DNA of 64,000 nucleotides, from the NCBI RefSeq assembly GCF_022213065.1, contig NZ_JAKLJA010000012.1, forward strand, positions 1-64,000, in the 5' to 3' direction. A program made the translations under genes and the position numbers. Below are positions 47,918-56,951 of the stretch, in pieces; position 1 is the first letter of the stretch; every line of letters begins with the position of its first letter. The DNA is from Paraburkholderia tagetis (lineage in GTDB: Bacteria > Pseudomonadota > Gammaproteobacteria > Burkholderiales > Burkholderiaceae). Below the pieces are notes generated by a model. That model had not been told where the DNA came from and did not search any database. It saw only the letters and a list, made by a program, of their open reading frames with translations.

Positions 47918-50900
47918 ATGGCTAGCACCACCCTTGGCGTAAAGGTCGACGACCTGCTCCGCTCGCGGCTCAAAGATGCCGCCACGCGCCTCGAGCGCAC
48001 CCCGCACTGGTTGATCAAGCAAGCGATCTTTGCCTATCTCGAGAGGATCGAGCATGGCCAGCTGCCCCCCGAGCTGAACGGCCACATGAGCTCAGCCGAT
48101 CTCGGCGAGGGCGCAACCGGCGACGGCGACGAAGAAGCAGCGTCGCACCCGTTCCTCGACTTCGCCCAGAACGTGCAACCGCAATCGGTGCTGCGCGCGG
48201 CCATCACGGCTGCCTACCGCCGCCCCGAGCCTGAGTGCGTGCCGTTCCTGATCGGCGAGGCGCGTCTGCCCGCGAACCTCACGGGCGAGGTGACGAAGCT
48301 CGCCACCAAGCTCGTCGAGGCGCTGCGCGCCAAGGGCGCCGGCGGCGGCGTCGAAGGACTGATCCACGAGTTCTCGCTCTCGAGCCAGGAAGGCGTCGCG
48401 CTGATGTGCCTGGCCGAGGCGCTGCTGCGCATTCCCGACCGCGCCACGCGCGATGCGCTCATTCGCGACAAGATCAGCAAGGGCGACTGGAAATCGCACG
48501 TGGGCCACGCGCCGTCGCTGTTCGTGAACGCCGCCACCTGGGGCCTCATGATCACCGGCAAGCTGGTCACGACCAACAGCGAGACGGGGCTTTCCTCGGC
48601 GCTCACGCGCATGATCGGCAAGGGCGGCGAGCCGCTGATCCGCAAGGGCGTGGACATGGCCATGCGCCTGATGGGCGAGCAGTTCGTCACGGGCGAGAAC
48701 ATCTCCGAAGCGCTTGCCAACAGCCGCAAGTTCGAAGCACGCGGCTTCCGCTACTCGTACGACATGCTCGGCGAAGCGGCCACCACCGAAGCCGACGCGC
48801 AGCGCTACTACGCATCGTACGAGCAGGCGATCCACGCGATCGGCAAGGCCGCAGGTGGACGTGGCATCTACGAAGGCCCGGGCATCTCGATCAAGCTCTC
48901 CGCGCTGCACCCGCGCTACTCGCGCGCGCAGCAGGAGCGCACGATGAGCGAGCTGCTGCCGCGCGTGCGCGCGCTTGCCGTGCTCGCGCGCCGCTACGAC
49001 ATCGGCCTCAATATCGACGCCGAGGAAGCCGACCGCCTCGAACTCTCGCTCGACCTGCTCGAAGCGCTGTGCTTCGATCCGGAGCTCGCGGGCTGGAACG
49101 GCATCGGCTTCGTGGTGCAGGCTTATCAGAAGCGCTGCCCGTTCGTGATCGACTACATCGTCGATCTCGCACGCCGCAGCCGTCACCGCATCATGGTGCG
49201 CCTCGTGAAGGGCGCCTACTGGGATACGGAAATCAAGCGCGCGCAGGTGGATGGCCTCGAAGGCTATCCGGTCTACACGCGCAAGATCTACACCGACGTT
49301 TCGTACATCGCCTGCGCGAAGAAGCTGCTGAACGCGCCCGACGCCGTGTATCCGCAGTTCGCCACGCACAACGCGTACACGCTCTCGGCGATCTATCACC
49401 TCGCGGGCCAGAACTACTATCCCGGCCAGTACGAGTTCCAGTGCCTGCACGGCATGGGCGAGCCGCTGTACGAAGAAGTCACGGGTCCGATTTCGCAGGG
49501 CAAGCTCAACCGTCCGTGCCGCGTCTACGCGCCGGTCGGCACGCATGAGACGCTGCTCGCGTACCTCGTGCGCCGTCTGCTCGAGAACGGCGCGAACACC
49601 TCGTTCGTGAACCGCATCGCCGATGAAACCGTGCCGGTGAGCGAGCTGGTCGCGAACCCCATCGACGAAGCCTCGAAGGTCGTGCCGACAGGCGCGCCGC
49701 ACGCGAAGATTCCGCTGCCGCGCAATCTCTTTGGCGGCGAGCGCCTGAATTCGATGGGCCTCGACCTCTCGAACGAACATCGACTGGCGTCGCTGTCTTC
49801 GGCGCTGCTCGCGAGTGCGCATCATCCGTGGCGCGCCGCGCCGATGCTTGCCGATGCCGATCTCGCTGAGGCCACCGCGCGCGACGTGCGCAATCCCGCC
49901 GATCATCGCGACCTCGTGGGGACCGTTGTGGAGGCAACGAGCGAGCACGTGAGCGCCGCGCTCACGCACGCCGTGGCCACCGCGCCGATCTGGCAAGCGA
50001 CGCCCGTGGAAGCGCGCGCCGATTGCCTCGCACGCGCCGCCGATCTGCTCGAAGCGCAGATGCATACGCTGATGGGCCTGATCGTGCGCGAAGCGGGCAA
50101 GTCGCTGCCGAACGCCGTGGCGGAGATTCGCGAAGCCATCGACTTCCTGCGCTATTACTCGACGCAGATCCGCGAAGAATTCTCGAACGATACGCATCGA
50201 CCGCTCGGCCCCGTGGTGTGCATCAGCCCGTGGAACTTCCCGCTGGCGATCTTCATGGGCCAGGTGGCCGCCGCGCTGGCAGCGGGCAACACCGTGCTCG
50301 CGAAGCCGGCTGAACAGACGCCGCTGATCGCCGCCCAGGCCGTGCGCATTCTGCGCGAAGCGGGCGTGCCCGCAGGCGCCGTGCAACTGCTGCCGGGCGA
50401 TGGCGAAACCGTGGGCGCGGCGCTCGTCGCCGATGCGCGCACGCGCGCCGTGATGTTCACGGGCTCGACCGAAGTCGCGCGCCTTATCAACAAGACGCTT
50501 TCGCAGCGTCTCGATTCGGATGGCCGTCCGATTCCGCTGATTGCCGAGACGGGCGGGCAGAACGCGATGATCGTCGATTCATCGGCGCTCGCGGAGCAGG
50601 TCGTGGCCGACGTGCTGCAAAGCGCGTTCGATTCCGCAGGCCAGCGTTGCTCGGCGCTGCGCGTGCTGTGTCTGCAGGACGACGTGGCCGAGCGCACGCT
50701 CGAAATGCTCACGGGCGCGATGAAGGAACTCGCGGTGGGCAATCCCGATCGTCTCTCGGCCGATGTCGGTCCCGTGATCGACATGGAAGCGAAGCGCGGC
50801 ATCGACACGCACATCGGCACGATGCGCGAAAAGGGCCGCAAGGTTACGCAGATGCCGATGGCGGAGAGCTGCGCGGCAGGCACTTTCGTGCCGCCCACGC

Positions 50901-51880
50901 TCATCGAAGTCGATAGTCTTGAAGAGCTCAAGCGCGAGGTGTTCGGGCCGGTGCTGCATGTGATCCGCTATCGCCGCAGCCAGCTCGACAAATTGCTCGA
51001 GCAGATTCGCGCGACGGGCTATGGCCTCACGCTCGGCATCCATACGCGTATCGACGAAACGATCGCGCATGTGGTCGGCCGCGCGCACGTGGGCAATATT
51101 TACGTGAACCGCAATGTGATTGGCGCGGTGGTGGGCGTGCAGCCGTTCGGCGGCGAAGGGCTCTCGGGCACGGGGCCGAAGGCGGGTGGCGCGCTGTATC
51201 TGTCGCGTCTGCTGGCCAAGCGTCCGGCAGGGCTGCCGCAGTCGCTCACGAAGGCGCTGGTGGTGGATGCGCCGCAGGCGGACGCCGAGGACAAGCGCGC
51301 GCCGCAGTCAGCCCCGCAGTCGGCCCACGCGACGCTCACGACGCTGCGCGACTGGCTGATCGCCGAGCGCGAGCCGGCACTCGCGGCGCGCTGCGACGGC
51401 TATCTGCAATATGTGCTTGCGGGCGCAACGGCCGTGCTGCCGGGCCCGACGGGCGAGCGTAATACCTACACGCTTTCGGCGCGCGGCACGGTGCTGTGCG
51501 TGGCGTCCACGCCGACGGGCGCGCGTGCGCAACTCGCCGTCGTGCTGGCCACGGGCAACCGCGCGCTGTTCCAGGGCGCGGCGGGCGAGGCACTCGTACA
51601 CGCGCTGCCGGCTGCGCTCAAGGCGCACGTCGCAGTGAAGAAGACGGCCGACGCCGAGTTCGACGCCGTGCTTTTCGAAGGCGACAGCGACGAGCTGCTC
51701 GGCCTCGTGAAAGAAGTGGCCAAGCGTAGCGGTCCGATCGTCTCGGTGCAGGGCGTGGCGGCACATGCGCTCGCCAATGGCGACGAAGACTACGCGCTCG
51801 AACGTCTGCTCACGGAGCGTTCGGTGAGCGTGAACACCGCTGCGGCAGGCGGCAATGCAAACCTGATGACGATCGGCTAG
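47918..51880 (+). CDS. putA: Trifunctional PutA: proline dehydrogenase, P5C dehydrogenase and put repressor
   Basis: A 1320-residue protein that oxidises proline to glutamate in two steps and, by its N terminus, represses its own operon. A ribbon-helix-helix domain (TTLGVKVDDLLRSRLKDAAT to about residue 47) marks the trifunctional class. The FAD-dependent proline dehydrogenase barrel spans about 190-480 (GRGIYEGPGISIKLSALHPR, RLVKGAYWDTEIKRAQ). The aldehyde dehydrogenase domain, about 550-1020, has the FTGSTEVARLINKTL loop, ETGGQNAMIVD with the general base and SAGQRCSALRVL with the nucleophilic Cys. A C-terminal domain of about 250 residues follows. ATG 47918 follows GAAGGAAAC. Confidence 0.97.
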   Translation: MASTTLGVKVDDLLRSRLKDAATRLERTPHWLIKQAIFAYLERIEHGQLPPELNGHMSSADLGEGATGDGDEEAASHPFLDFAQNVQPQSVLRAAITAAYRRPEPECVPFLIGEARLPANLTGEVTKLATKLVEALRAKGAGGGVEGLIHEFSLSSQEGVALMCLAEALLRIPDRATRDALIRDKISKGDWKSHVGHAPSLFVNAATWGLMITGKLVTTNSETGLSSALTRMIGKGGEPLIRKGVDMAMRLMGEQFVTGENISEALANSRKFEARGFRYSYDMLGEAATTEADAQRYYASYEQAIHAIGKAAGGRGIYEGPGISIKLSALHPRYSRAQQERTMSELLPRVRALAVLARRYDIGLNIDAEEADRLELSLDLLEALCFDPELAGWNGIGFVVQAYQKRCPFVIDYIVDLARRSRHRIMVRLVKGAYWDTEIKRAQVDGLEGYPVYTRKIYTDVSYIACAKKLLNAPDAVYPQFATHNAYTLSAIYHLAGQNYYPGQYEFQCLHGMGEPLYEEVTGPISQGKLNRPCRVYAPVGTHETLLAYLVRRLLENGANTSFVNRIADETVPVSELVANPIDEASKVVPTGAPHAKIPLPRNLFGGERLNSMGLDLSNEHRLASLSSALLASAHHPWRAAPMLADADLAEATARDVRNPADHRDLVGTVVEATSEHVSAALTHAVATAPIWQATPVEARADCLARAADLLEAQMHTLMGLIVREAGKSLPNAVAEIREAIDFLRYYSTQIREEFSNDTHRPLGPVVCISPWNFPLAIFMGQVAAALAAGNTVLAKPAEQTPLIAAQAVRILREAGVPAGAVQLLPGDGETVGAALVADARTRAVMFTGSTEVARLINKTLSQRLDSDGRPIPLIAETGGQNAMIVDSSALAEQVVADVLQSAFDSAGQRCSALRVLCLQDDVAERTLEMLTGAMKELAVGNPDRLSADVGPVIDMEAKRGIDTHIGTMREKGRKVTQMPMAESCAAGTFVPPTLIEVDSLEELKREVFGPVLHVIRYRRSQLDKLLEQIRATGYGLTLGIHTRIDETIAHVVGRAHVGNIYVNRNVIGAVVGVQPFGGEGLSGTGPKAGGALYLSRLLAKRPAGLPQSLTKALVVDAPQADAEDKRAPQSAPQSAHATLTTLRDWLIAEREPALAARCDGYLQYVLAGATAVLPGPTGERNTYTLSARGTVLCVASTPTGARAQLAVVLATGNRALFQGAAGEALVHALPAALKAHVAVKKTADAEFDAVLFEGDSDELLGLVKEVAKRSGPIVSVQGVAAHALANGDEDYALERLLTERSVSVNTAAAGGNANLMTIG

Positions 51881-51972
51881 GCTTGAGGCCATACTGTCAG
51901 TCGTTGAAGGACACGGAAGCGGCAGGCGCGAGCCGAAGCCGCTCATTCGATACCGGGTACCAAGGAGAAAAC

Positions 51973-53121
51973 ATGCAACACACGATGAAACAGCTGGCAG
52001 GCGCAACGCTGGTCGCTGCACTGTCGCTGGCGGGGACTGCGAACGCGCAGCAAGCAGACGACGTCAAGATTGGTTTCGCTGGCCCGATGACGGGCGCACA
52101 GGCGCACTACGGCAAGGACTTCCAGAACGGCATCACGCTCGCGGTCGAAGACATGAACGCGACCAAGCCGGTGATCGGCGGCAAGCCGGTGCACTTCGTG
52201 CTGGACGCGGCCGACGACCAGGCCGACCCGCGCACGGGCACGACGGTCGCGCAGAAGCTCGTGGACGACGGCATCAAGGGCATGCTCGGCCACTTCAACT
52301 CGGGCACGACGATTCCGGCATCGCGCATCTACGCGAACGCGGGCATTCCCGAGATCGCCATGGCGACGGCGCCGGAATACACGCAGCAGGGCTTCAAGAC
52401 CACGTTCCGCATGATGACCTCCGACACGCAGCAGGGTTCGGTCGCGGGCACGTTCGCGGTGAAGAGCCTGGGCATGAAGAAGATTGCCGTGGTTGACGAC
52501 CGCACGGCCTACGGCCAGGGTCTCGCCGACCAGTTCGCGAAGGCCGCGAAGGAAGCGGGCGGTACGATCATTGACCGCGAGTACACGAACGACAAGGCCG
52601 TGGACTTCAAGTCGATTCTGACCAAGCTGAAGGCGCAGAAGCCGGACCTGATCTACTACGGTGGCGCCGATTCGCAAGCCGGCCCAATGGTCAAGCAGAT
52701 GAAGTCGCTGGGCATCACGGCGCCGCTGATGGGTGGCGAAATGGTGCACACGCCGACCTTCCTGAAGATCGCGGGTGATTCGGCAAACGGCACGGTGGCG
52801 TCGCTTGCAGGCCTGCCGATGGACCAGATGCCGGGTGGCAAGGACTACGTCACGAAGTACAAGAAGCGTTTCGGCGAAGACGTCCAGACCTACTCGCCGT
52901 ACGCTTACGACGGCGCGATGGCGATGTTCGCGGCCATGAAGGCGGCCAACTCGACGGACCCGGCGAAGTACCTGCCGTTCCTCGCGAAGACCAGCATGCC
53001 GGCCGTGACGACGAAGGATCTCGCGTATGACTCGAAGGGCGACCTGAAGAACGGCGGCATCACGCTGTACAAGGTCGTCGACGGCAAGTGGACGACGCTG
53101 CAAAGCGTGGGCGGCAAGTAA
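51973..53121 (+). CDS. Branched-chain amino acid ABC transporter substrate-binding protein
   Basis: A 382-residue periplasmic binding protein with a Sec signal (cleavage after NAQ near residue 25) and mature start DDVKIGFAGPMTGAQAHYGK. The motifs AVVDDRTAYGQGLADQFAKA and TYSPYAYDGAMAMFAAMKAA match the Leu/Ile/Val-binding protein (LivK/LivJ) branch more closely than the other binding proteins here. No permease or ATPase is next to it, so it must use a transporter encoded elsewhere. AAGGAGAAAAC precedes ATG 51973; a strong terminator follows. Confidence 0.92.
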   Translation: MQHTMKQLAGATLVAALSLAGTANAQQADDVKIGFAGPMTGAQAHYGKDFQNGITLAVEDMNATKPVIGGKPVHFVLDAADDQADPRTGTTVAQKLVDDGIKGMLGHFNSGTTIPASRIYANAGIPEIAMATAPEYTQQGFKTTFRMMTSDTQQGSVAGTFAVKSLGMKKIAVVDDRTAYGQGLADQFAKAAKEAGGTIIDREYTNDKAVDFKSILTKLKAQKPDLIYYGGADSQAGPMVKQMKSLGITAPLMGGEMVHTPTFLKIAGDSANGTVASLAGLPMDQMPGGKDYVTKYKKRFGEDVQTYSPYAYDGAMAMFAAMKAANSTDPAKYLPFLAKTSMPAVTTKDLAYDSKGDLKNGGITLYKVVDGKWTTLQSVGGK

Positions 53122-53166
53122 GCGCCTCGCTCGCGGTTGATCCGCGGTTGATCGCGGTTGATGTGA

Positions 53167-53206
53167 AAAAGCCCCGCAGGTTTGAAGCCTGCGGGGCTTT
53201 TGTTTT
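53167..53206 (+). terminator. Strong intrinsic terminator
   Basis: GCCCCGCAGG (53171-53180) and CCTGCGGGGC (53188-53197) form a perfect stem with loop TTTGAAG, flanked by AAAAA and TTTTGTTTT. It ends the binding-protein transcript and marks the left edge of the AT-richer island. Confidence 0.92.
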
Positions 53207-53396
53207 GGTTCTTCTTGGAGCTGGATACGTTCAAGCTGCATTGGCTTCTCTTGATTTTGCGCATTGCCCCTGACAGGTGTCTCCCGTATCAAGGTCGCTG
53301 GGTTGAAGCTGGCTAGTGCCACGGCCCAGTCTGTTGCCCGACCTCTACGGGTTGTTTCTTTAAACACACGTTCCGCGCAAATGGGAGAAACCTGCA

Positions 53397-54980
53397 TTGG
53401 CTACACAATTCGAACGCATCATCCCTGCGAAGATTGCCGACGACGGATCGATTCATTACACATCCATCACGTCGCCGCCCGATAACAGTACAGCGGTCTG
53501 TTATATGGTCCCACAGCGGATTATTCCCGTGGTCTTCGTGCCTGGCGTCATGGGAACGAATCTGGCGAGAAAGAACGCTAATCCGCCGGAGCCCGTTTGG
53601 TTACTCGACGGGCCAGGCACAGCCCTGCCTTGGGCGAAACAAGGAGCAGCGACTCGCAAGCGTGTTCTAAATCCCGGTACCACCGAGGTTTTCCGTCGTG
53701 GCAAGATTTCATCCGGCACGGCACAGACCGAAGACGAATTGCGTCGTCGCGGCTGGGGCGAAGTCGCTTACATGAGTTACGGCGAGTGGCTGGCGTGGCT
53801 CGAAAACGCACTGGACGACGTGCACGAGGCAACCGATTACGGTCGCAAGGGATTGCGCGAGAGTCTGTGCCATATCGTTACCCCCGGCCTCGAAAAGCTG
53901 GTATTCGACGAGGTGGCGCTCTCATACAAATATCAGTTTCCCGTGCATGCGGTCGGTTATAACTGGCTGCAATCGAATGCCGTGTCGGCGGAGCGTCTGA
54001 AGACGCGGATCGATGAAATCACGGCCTGGTATCGTGAGAAGTTCCACTGGCAATGCGACAAGGTGATTCTCGTCACCCATTCGATGGGGGGGCTGGTAGC
54101 CCGCTACTATTCCGAAGTTTTGGGAATGCGCGACAAGGTACTTGGGATCGTGCATGGCGTGATGCCCGCCACGGGCGCGGCGGCCGCCTACAAGCGGATG
54201 AAGGCGGGCACGGAAGGCACAGGTATCAGCGGCGTTCTGGCGGCTCTCGCGGTGGGACCGAATGCCTCCACCATGACTGCGGTGGTTGGCAATGCGCCGG
54301 GTCCGTTGCAGTTGTTGCCGAGTCGCGATTACGGCATGGGGTGGCTCATGATCAGGGACGGTGAGCGATTCGTCGCATTACCGGAATCGGACCCGTACAG
54401 CGAAATCTACACGGTGCGTGGCACGTGGTGGGGGCTGTGCGATGACTTGCTGCTGGATCCGCTAGATATCGGGAAGAAAACCGTCGATCAGGATTGGCGT
54501 AACTTTGAACGCCTAATTCGAAACAAGGTCCGGAAATTCCACGACGCCATCAGTGGTAAATACCACGCCAACACCTATGTGTTCTACGGCGACGATGAGA
54601 AACATCAGGCATACGGCAATGTCATGTGGACGCAGCACACACCGCCACTTCTGCGTGGCGGCGTTCCAGCCATCGCCGACTTGCTAGGAAAGCGCGGCAA
54701 GGACGATCCGGCGTCTGGCGGCCGACTGATAGCAATAACGCAGAATGAAACGACCATGGTTTCCACGTTCGTTTTGGGGGATGCGGACGAACATGGAGAC
54801 GGTACGGTTCCGGTGCGCTCAGGTCGTGCGCCCGGCCAGCGCGTGCGCGCCTGTGTGGCATTCGCGGGTATCGACCATGAAGGGGCCTACAAGGATGATG
54901 CTACCCGGCGCTTCACCCTTCACGCCATTACACGCATCGCGCAGAGCGTGAAGGGCACCGCACTGGACTACAAGACATGA
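53397..54980 (+). CDS. Predicted type VI secretion lipase effector (Tle4-like alpha/beta hydrolase)
   Basis: A 527-residue alpha/beta hydrolase without signal peptide or membrane segment. The nucleophile elbow is VTHSMGGLVARYYSE with Ser229, after a strand IPVVFVPGVMGTNLARKN; candidate Asp and His lie in EHGDGTVPVRSG and GIDHEGAYKD. These features and the next gene, a Tli4-type lipoprotein, point to a Tle-family phospholipase delivered by a type VI secretion system into rival cells. No vgrG, PAAR or other type VI gene is in the window. The start is TTG 53397 with GGGAGA eight bases before; the next in-frame ATG is 36 codons later. Codon use is AT-richer than the neighbours. Confidence 0.78.
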   Translation: MATQFERIIPAKIADDGSIHYTSITSPPDNSTAVCYMVPQRIIPVVFVPGVMGTNLARKNANPPEPVWLLDGPGTALPWAKQGAATRKRVLNPGTTEVFRRGKISSGTAQTEDELRRRGWGEVAYMSYGEWLAWLENALDDVHEATDYGRKGLRESLCHIVTPGLEKLVFDEVALSYKYQFPVHAVGYNWLQSNAVSAERLKTRIDEITAWYREKFHWQCDKVILVTHSMGGLVARYYSEVLGMRDKVLGIVHGVMPATGAAAAYKRMKAGTEGTGISGVLAALAVGPNASTMTAVVGNAPGPLQLLPSRDYGMGWLMIRDGERFVALPESDPYSEIYTVRGTWWGLCDDLLLDPLDIGKKTVDQDWRNFERLIRNKVRKFHDAISGKYHANTYVFYGDDEKHQAYGNVMWTQHTPPLLRGGVPAIADLLGKRGKDDPASGGRLIAITQNETTMVSTFVLGDADEHGDGTVPVRSGRAPGQRVRACVAFAGIDHEGAYKDDATRRFTLHAITRIAQSVKGTALDYKT

Positions 54981-56059
54981 ACTGGGTGCGTGCAACACTG
55001 GTATTTGCCTGCCTGATATTTGCGGTTGCCGCTTGCGATTACGAGCTTTCACCGTTGACCCAAAAGGAAAAGCAAGTCGTGACTGAACTCACTGCAAATC
55101 TAAAAGCGCGGTGTGCGGGCCGCTATTTGATTGACATTCCGGAGGACGCATCGGAATACGGCTATGCCAATATTCTGGGTGTCGATGTGACTGCGGAGGC
55201 GATGACCGAGGAGGCCTACCGGCAGGAGATCGCGCAGCGGGAAACAACGTTGAAAGGGACGAAAAGCATTGATGCATACCCGTTCCTGTATGTGGCCGGG
55301 GCAGCGCGCGGAGCCAATACTTACTACTTTGTTCATCGCGGTACTGTCCACGACGATCCAAGCGAACGATATATCGAAGGCTACAAGTGGGACCGAGGGT
55401 ATCGGTTCCTGCTCAAGTTCGAGGCCTACGACTATCTGCACCCGGACCAGACCGATGACCCGATCGTGCGAAAGATGGTCATCAAAAATAACTTTCCAGA
55501 CAAGGTAGATGTTGTACTTGGCTTACTGGAGAAACTGCATGGCCGTCCAAAAGAGGAAATCCCGACTGAGCCAGGGCTGTGCTTCGCTGGCGGCTTTCTG
55601 CCCGGGAAGGCGTCGGACGAGCAGTTCGTGAACAGCGGATTTAGATTGACAAGCAACCGCGACGTTTATTTTTCTGTATATGTCGATACCGCGCCTCAAG
55701 GAAATGAGTCGCTATTACAGCGTATGGATGGCCTGGAAATGCGCACGATGCTCAAGGCGGCGGCCACGGATGTTATCCGTAAGGGCACCGTGAATCTGCC
55801 TGATCTGAAAGCCGAGGAATGGCTGAGCGAAACCCGCCAACCTGGAGGCGGGCGCGGCGACTCTTTCTCACTCTCCGTCAATGAAACCACGAGTAGTCCT
55901 TCATCACCGTATCTGTTTCTGGATATGGAGACCGGCGGGCAGCTAGAAATAGAAGAGAAGGTGGTGAATCTCGAAAAAGGGTCGCTCACGACCGGTGAGG
56001 CCGTTGCGCTGTGGGACGCAGTATCGCTAACCGTGCGTATCAGGCCCGGCGCGCTGTGA
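54977..56059 (+). CDS. Predicted type VI immunity lipoprotein (Tli4 family)
   Basis: A 360-residue lipoprotein whose ATG overlaps the effector stop by four bases, giving coupled translation of toxin and antidote. The lipobox is FAVAAC with Cys20, so the mature protein is tethered in the periplasm, where a Tle enzyme would act. The middle and C-terminal regions (CFAGGFLPGKASDEQF, VYFSVYVDTAP, GEAVALWDAVSLTVRIRPGA) resemble the Tli4 immunity family as I recall it. A decayed copy of its C terminus lies at 56763-56843. Confidence 0.78.
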   Translation: MNWVRATLVFACLIFAVAACDYELSPLTQKEKQVVTELTANLKARCAGRYLIDIPEDASEYGYANILGVDVTAEAMTEEAYRQEIAQRETTLKGTKSIDAYPFLYVAGAARGANTYYFVHRGTVHDDPSERYIEGYKWDRGYRFLLKFEAYDYLHPDQTDDPIVRKMVIKNNFPDKVDVVLGLLEKLHGRPKEEIPTEPGLCFAGGFLPGKASDEQFVNSGFRLTSNRDVYFSVYVDTAPQGNESLLQRMDGLEMRTMLKAAATDVIRKGTVNLPDLKAEEWLSETRQPGGGRGDSFSLSVNETTSSPSSPYLFLDMETGGQLEIEEKVVNLEKGSLTTGEAVALWDAVSLTVRIRPGAL

Positions 56060-56527
56060 CGAGTCGAGGAAATACGTCAGGCCGAATGCACATGCACCGC
56101 CCATGTTTCCATCATCGGGCGGCGCAGCGAATTCGGGCACACTCTTGCCGTCACTCAGTGCCCGCCTCCGCAATAGGCGACCGCTATCTGATAGTTCACA
56201 AAATATCAGGAAAATAGCAATGGATGCGGTACCGTGCAAGATGGCCGCAACCCCGTTCCAGATCTTCAGTGTGCGAGCGCGCACACTGACTGTGTTCCAT
56301 AGCGCCCACAGGCAATTGAAAGCCGAAATGATACCGGTTGCGAATAACGCAAGGACGAATAGTCCGGCACCCGAAAAACTATTCAAGTCTGAATAAAGAT
56401 ATACCACTATCAAAACCATTACTTCGATAACACCGTAAATCAACGGGCCGCTAGGGTGCCGCAGATCGATGTCTTCACTGTCTGCTGTCATTGTCTGAAC
56501 GGAATGTTGCGTTGCGCGCATCATCAT
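56027..56527 (-). CDS. Small hypothetical membrane protein convergent with the immunity gene
   Basis: A frame of up to 166 residues on the opposite strand that overlaps the end of the immunity gene by 33 bases. It encodes three hydrophobic segments (GPLIYGVIEVMVLIVVYLY; GLFVLALFATGIISAFNCLW; AAILHGTASIAIFLIFCEL) and a polar C terminus. Starts at 56527 (ATG run after GGGATGATG) and 56491 are both possible. No family is recognised. Being AT-richer like the effector pair, it may be cargo of the same island. Confidence 0.5.
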   Translation of the reverse strand: MMMRATQHSVQTMTADSEDIDLRHPSGPLIYGVIEVMVLIVVYLYSDLNSFSGAGLFVLALFATGIISAFNCLWALWNTVSVRARTLKIWNGVAAILHGTASIAIFLIFCELSDSGRLLRRRALSDGKSVPEFAAPPDDGNMGGACAFGLTYFLDSSQRAGPDTHG

Positions 56528-56762
56528 CCCACGAGCCCCGTGCTGTTCATCTTAAATTAGGGTTGTTCACGCAACGTGGACATCAAACCATGAACGCCAT
56601 ATCCGGGCGATATGGCCAGACGATAATTCAGGACTAGATTTGGGCCGTGTTGGAACCGTTGATTCCGTATTCGAACATCGCGCCAAAGGCGGTCAATGGG
56701 CGTGCGGTTGATGAAGCGAGCCACGTTGAACGGCATCCTGAATATCCTGCACGCCGGAATTC

Positions 56763-56843
56763 CTTGGGAAGACCACCGACGAGGCTGTTGCGGTGTGGGA
56801 TGCCGTTTCGAGAACAGTGCGGGCCAGGTCTGACGCACTGTGA
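56763..56843 (+). pseudogene. Remnant of a second Tli4-type immunity gene (C terminus only)
   Basis: In one frame this reads LGKTTDEAVAVWDAVSRTVR followed by ARSDAL and a stop. The intact immunity protein ends SLTTGEAVALWDAVSLTVRI then RPGAL and a stop, so the last 26 codons align with the stop codon in the same place. No matching sequence is evident further upstream, so only the tail remains of a former tandem duplicate. Confidence 0.75.
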
Positions 56844-56864
56844 GACGAGTTTAATGACGAATAG

Positions 56865-56900
56865 ATCAGGTTCTTCACGCTAATGGATGAAGAACCTGAT
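56865..56900. terminator. 13-bp hairpin between the island and the TPP-enzyme gene
   Basis: ATCAGGTTCTTCA (56865-56877) and TGAAGAACCTGAT (56888-56900) are perfectly complementary with a 10-base loop. There is no T tract in either direction; it may act on the convergent transcripts or be a boundary relic. Confidence 0.4.
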
Positions 56901-56951
56901 TCTCGCAGTTGCTCACTACAAAAGGTGAGCTTATTCAGCACTCCAATCGAC

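Larger units (their letters stand above)
56528..56951. other. Gap with immunity-gene remnant
   Basis: No intact gene. It contains the 3' remnant of a second immunity gene (56763-56843) and a 13-bp hairpin (56865-56900). Imperfect copies of a motif near AGG-TT-TTCACGC occur around 56555-56570 and 56868-56880. Confidence 0.5.

Noticed and set aside
53397..56843. Complete type VI secretion cluster or prophage
   Set aside because: No vgrG, hcp, tss, PAAR, integrase or phage structural gene is seen; only an effector-immunity pair and remnant.
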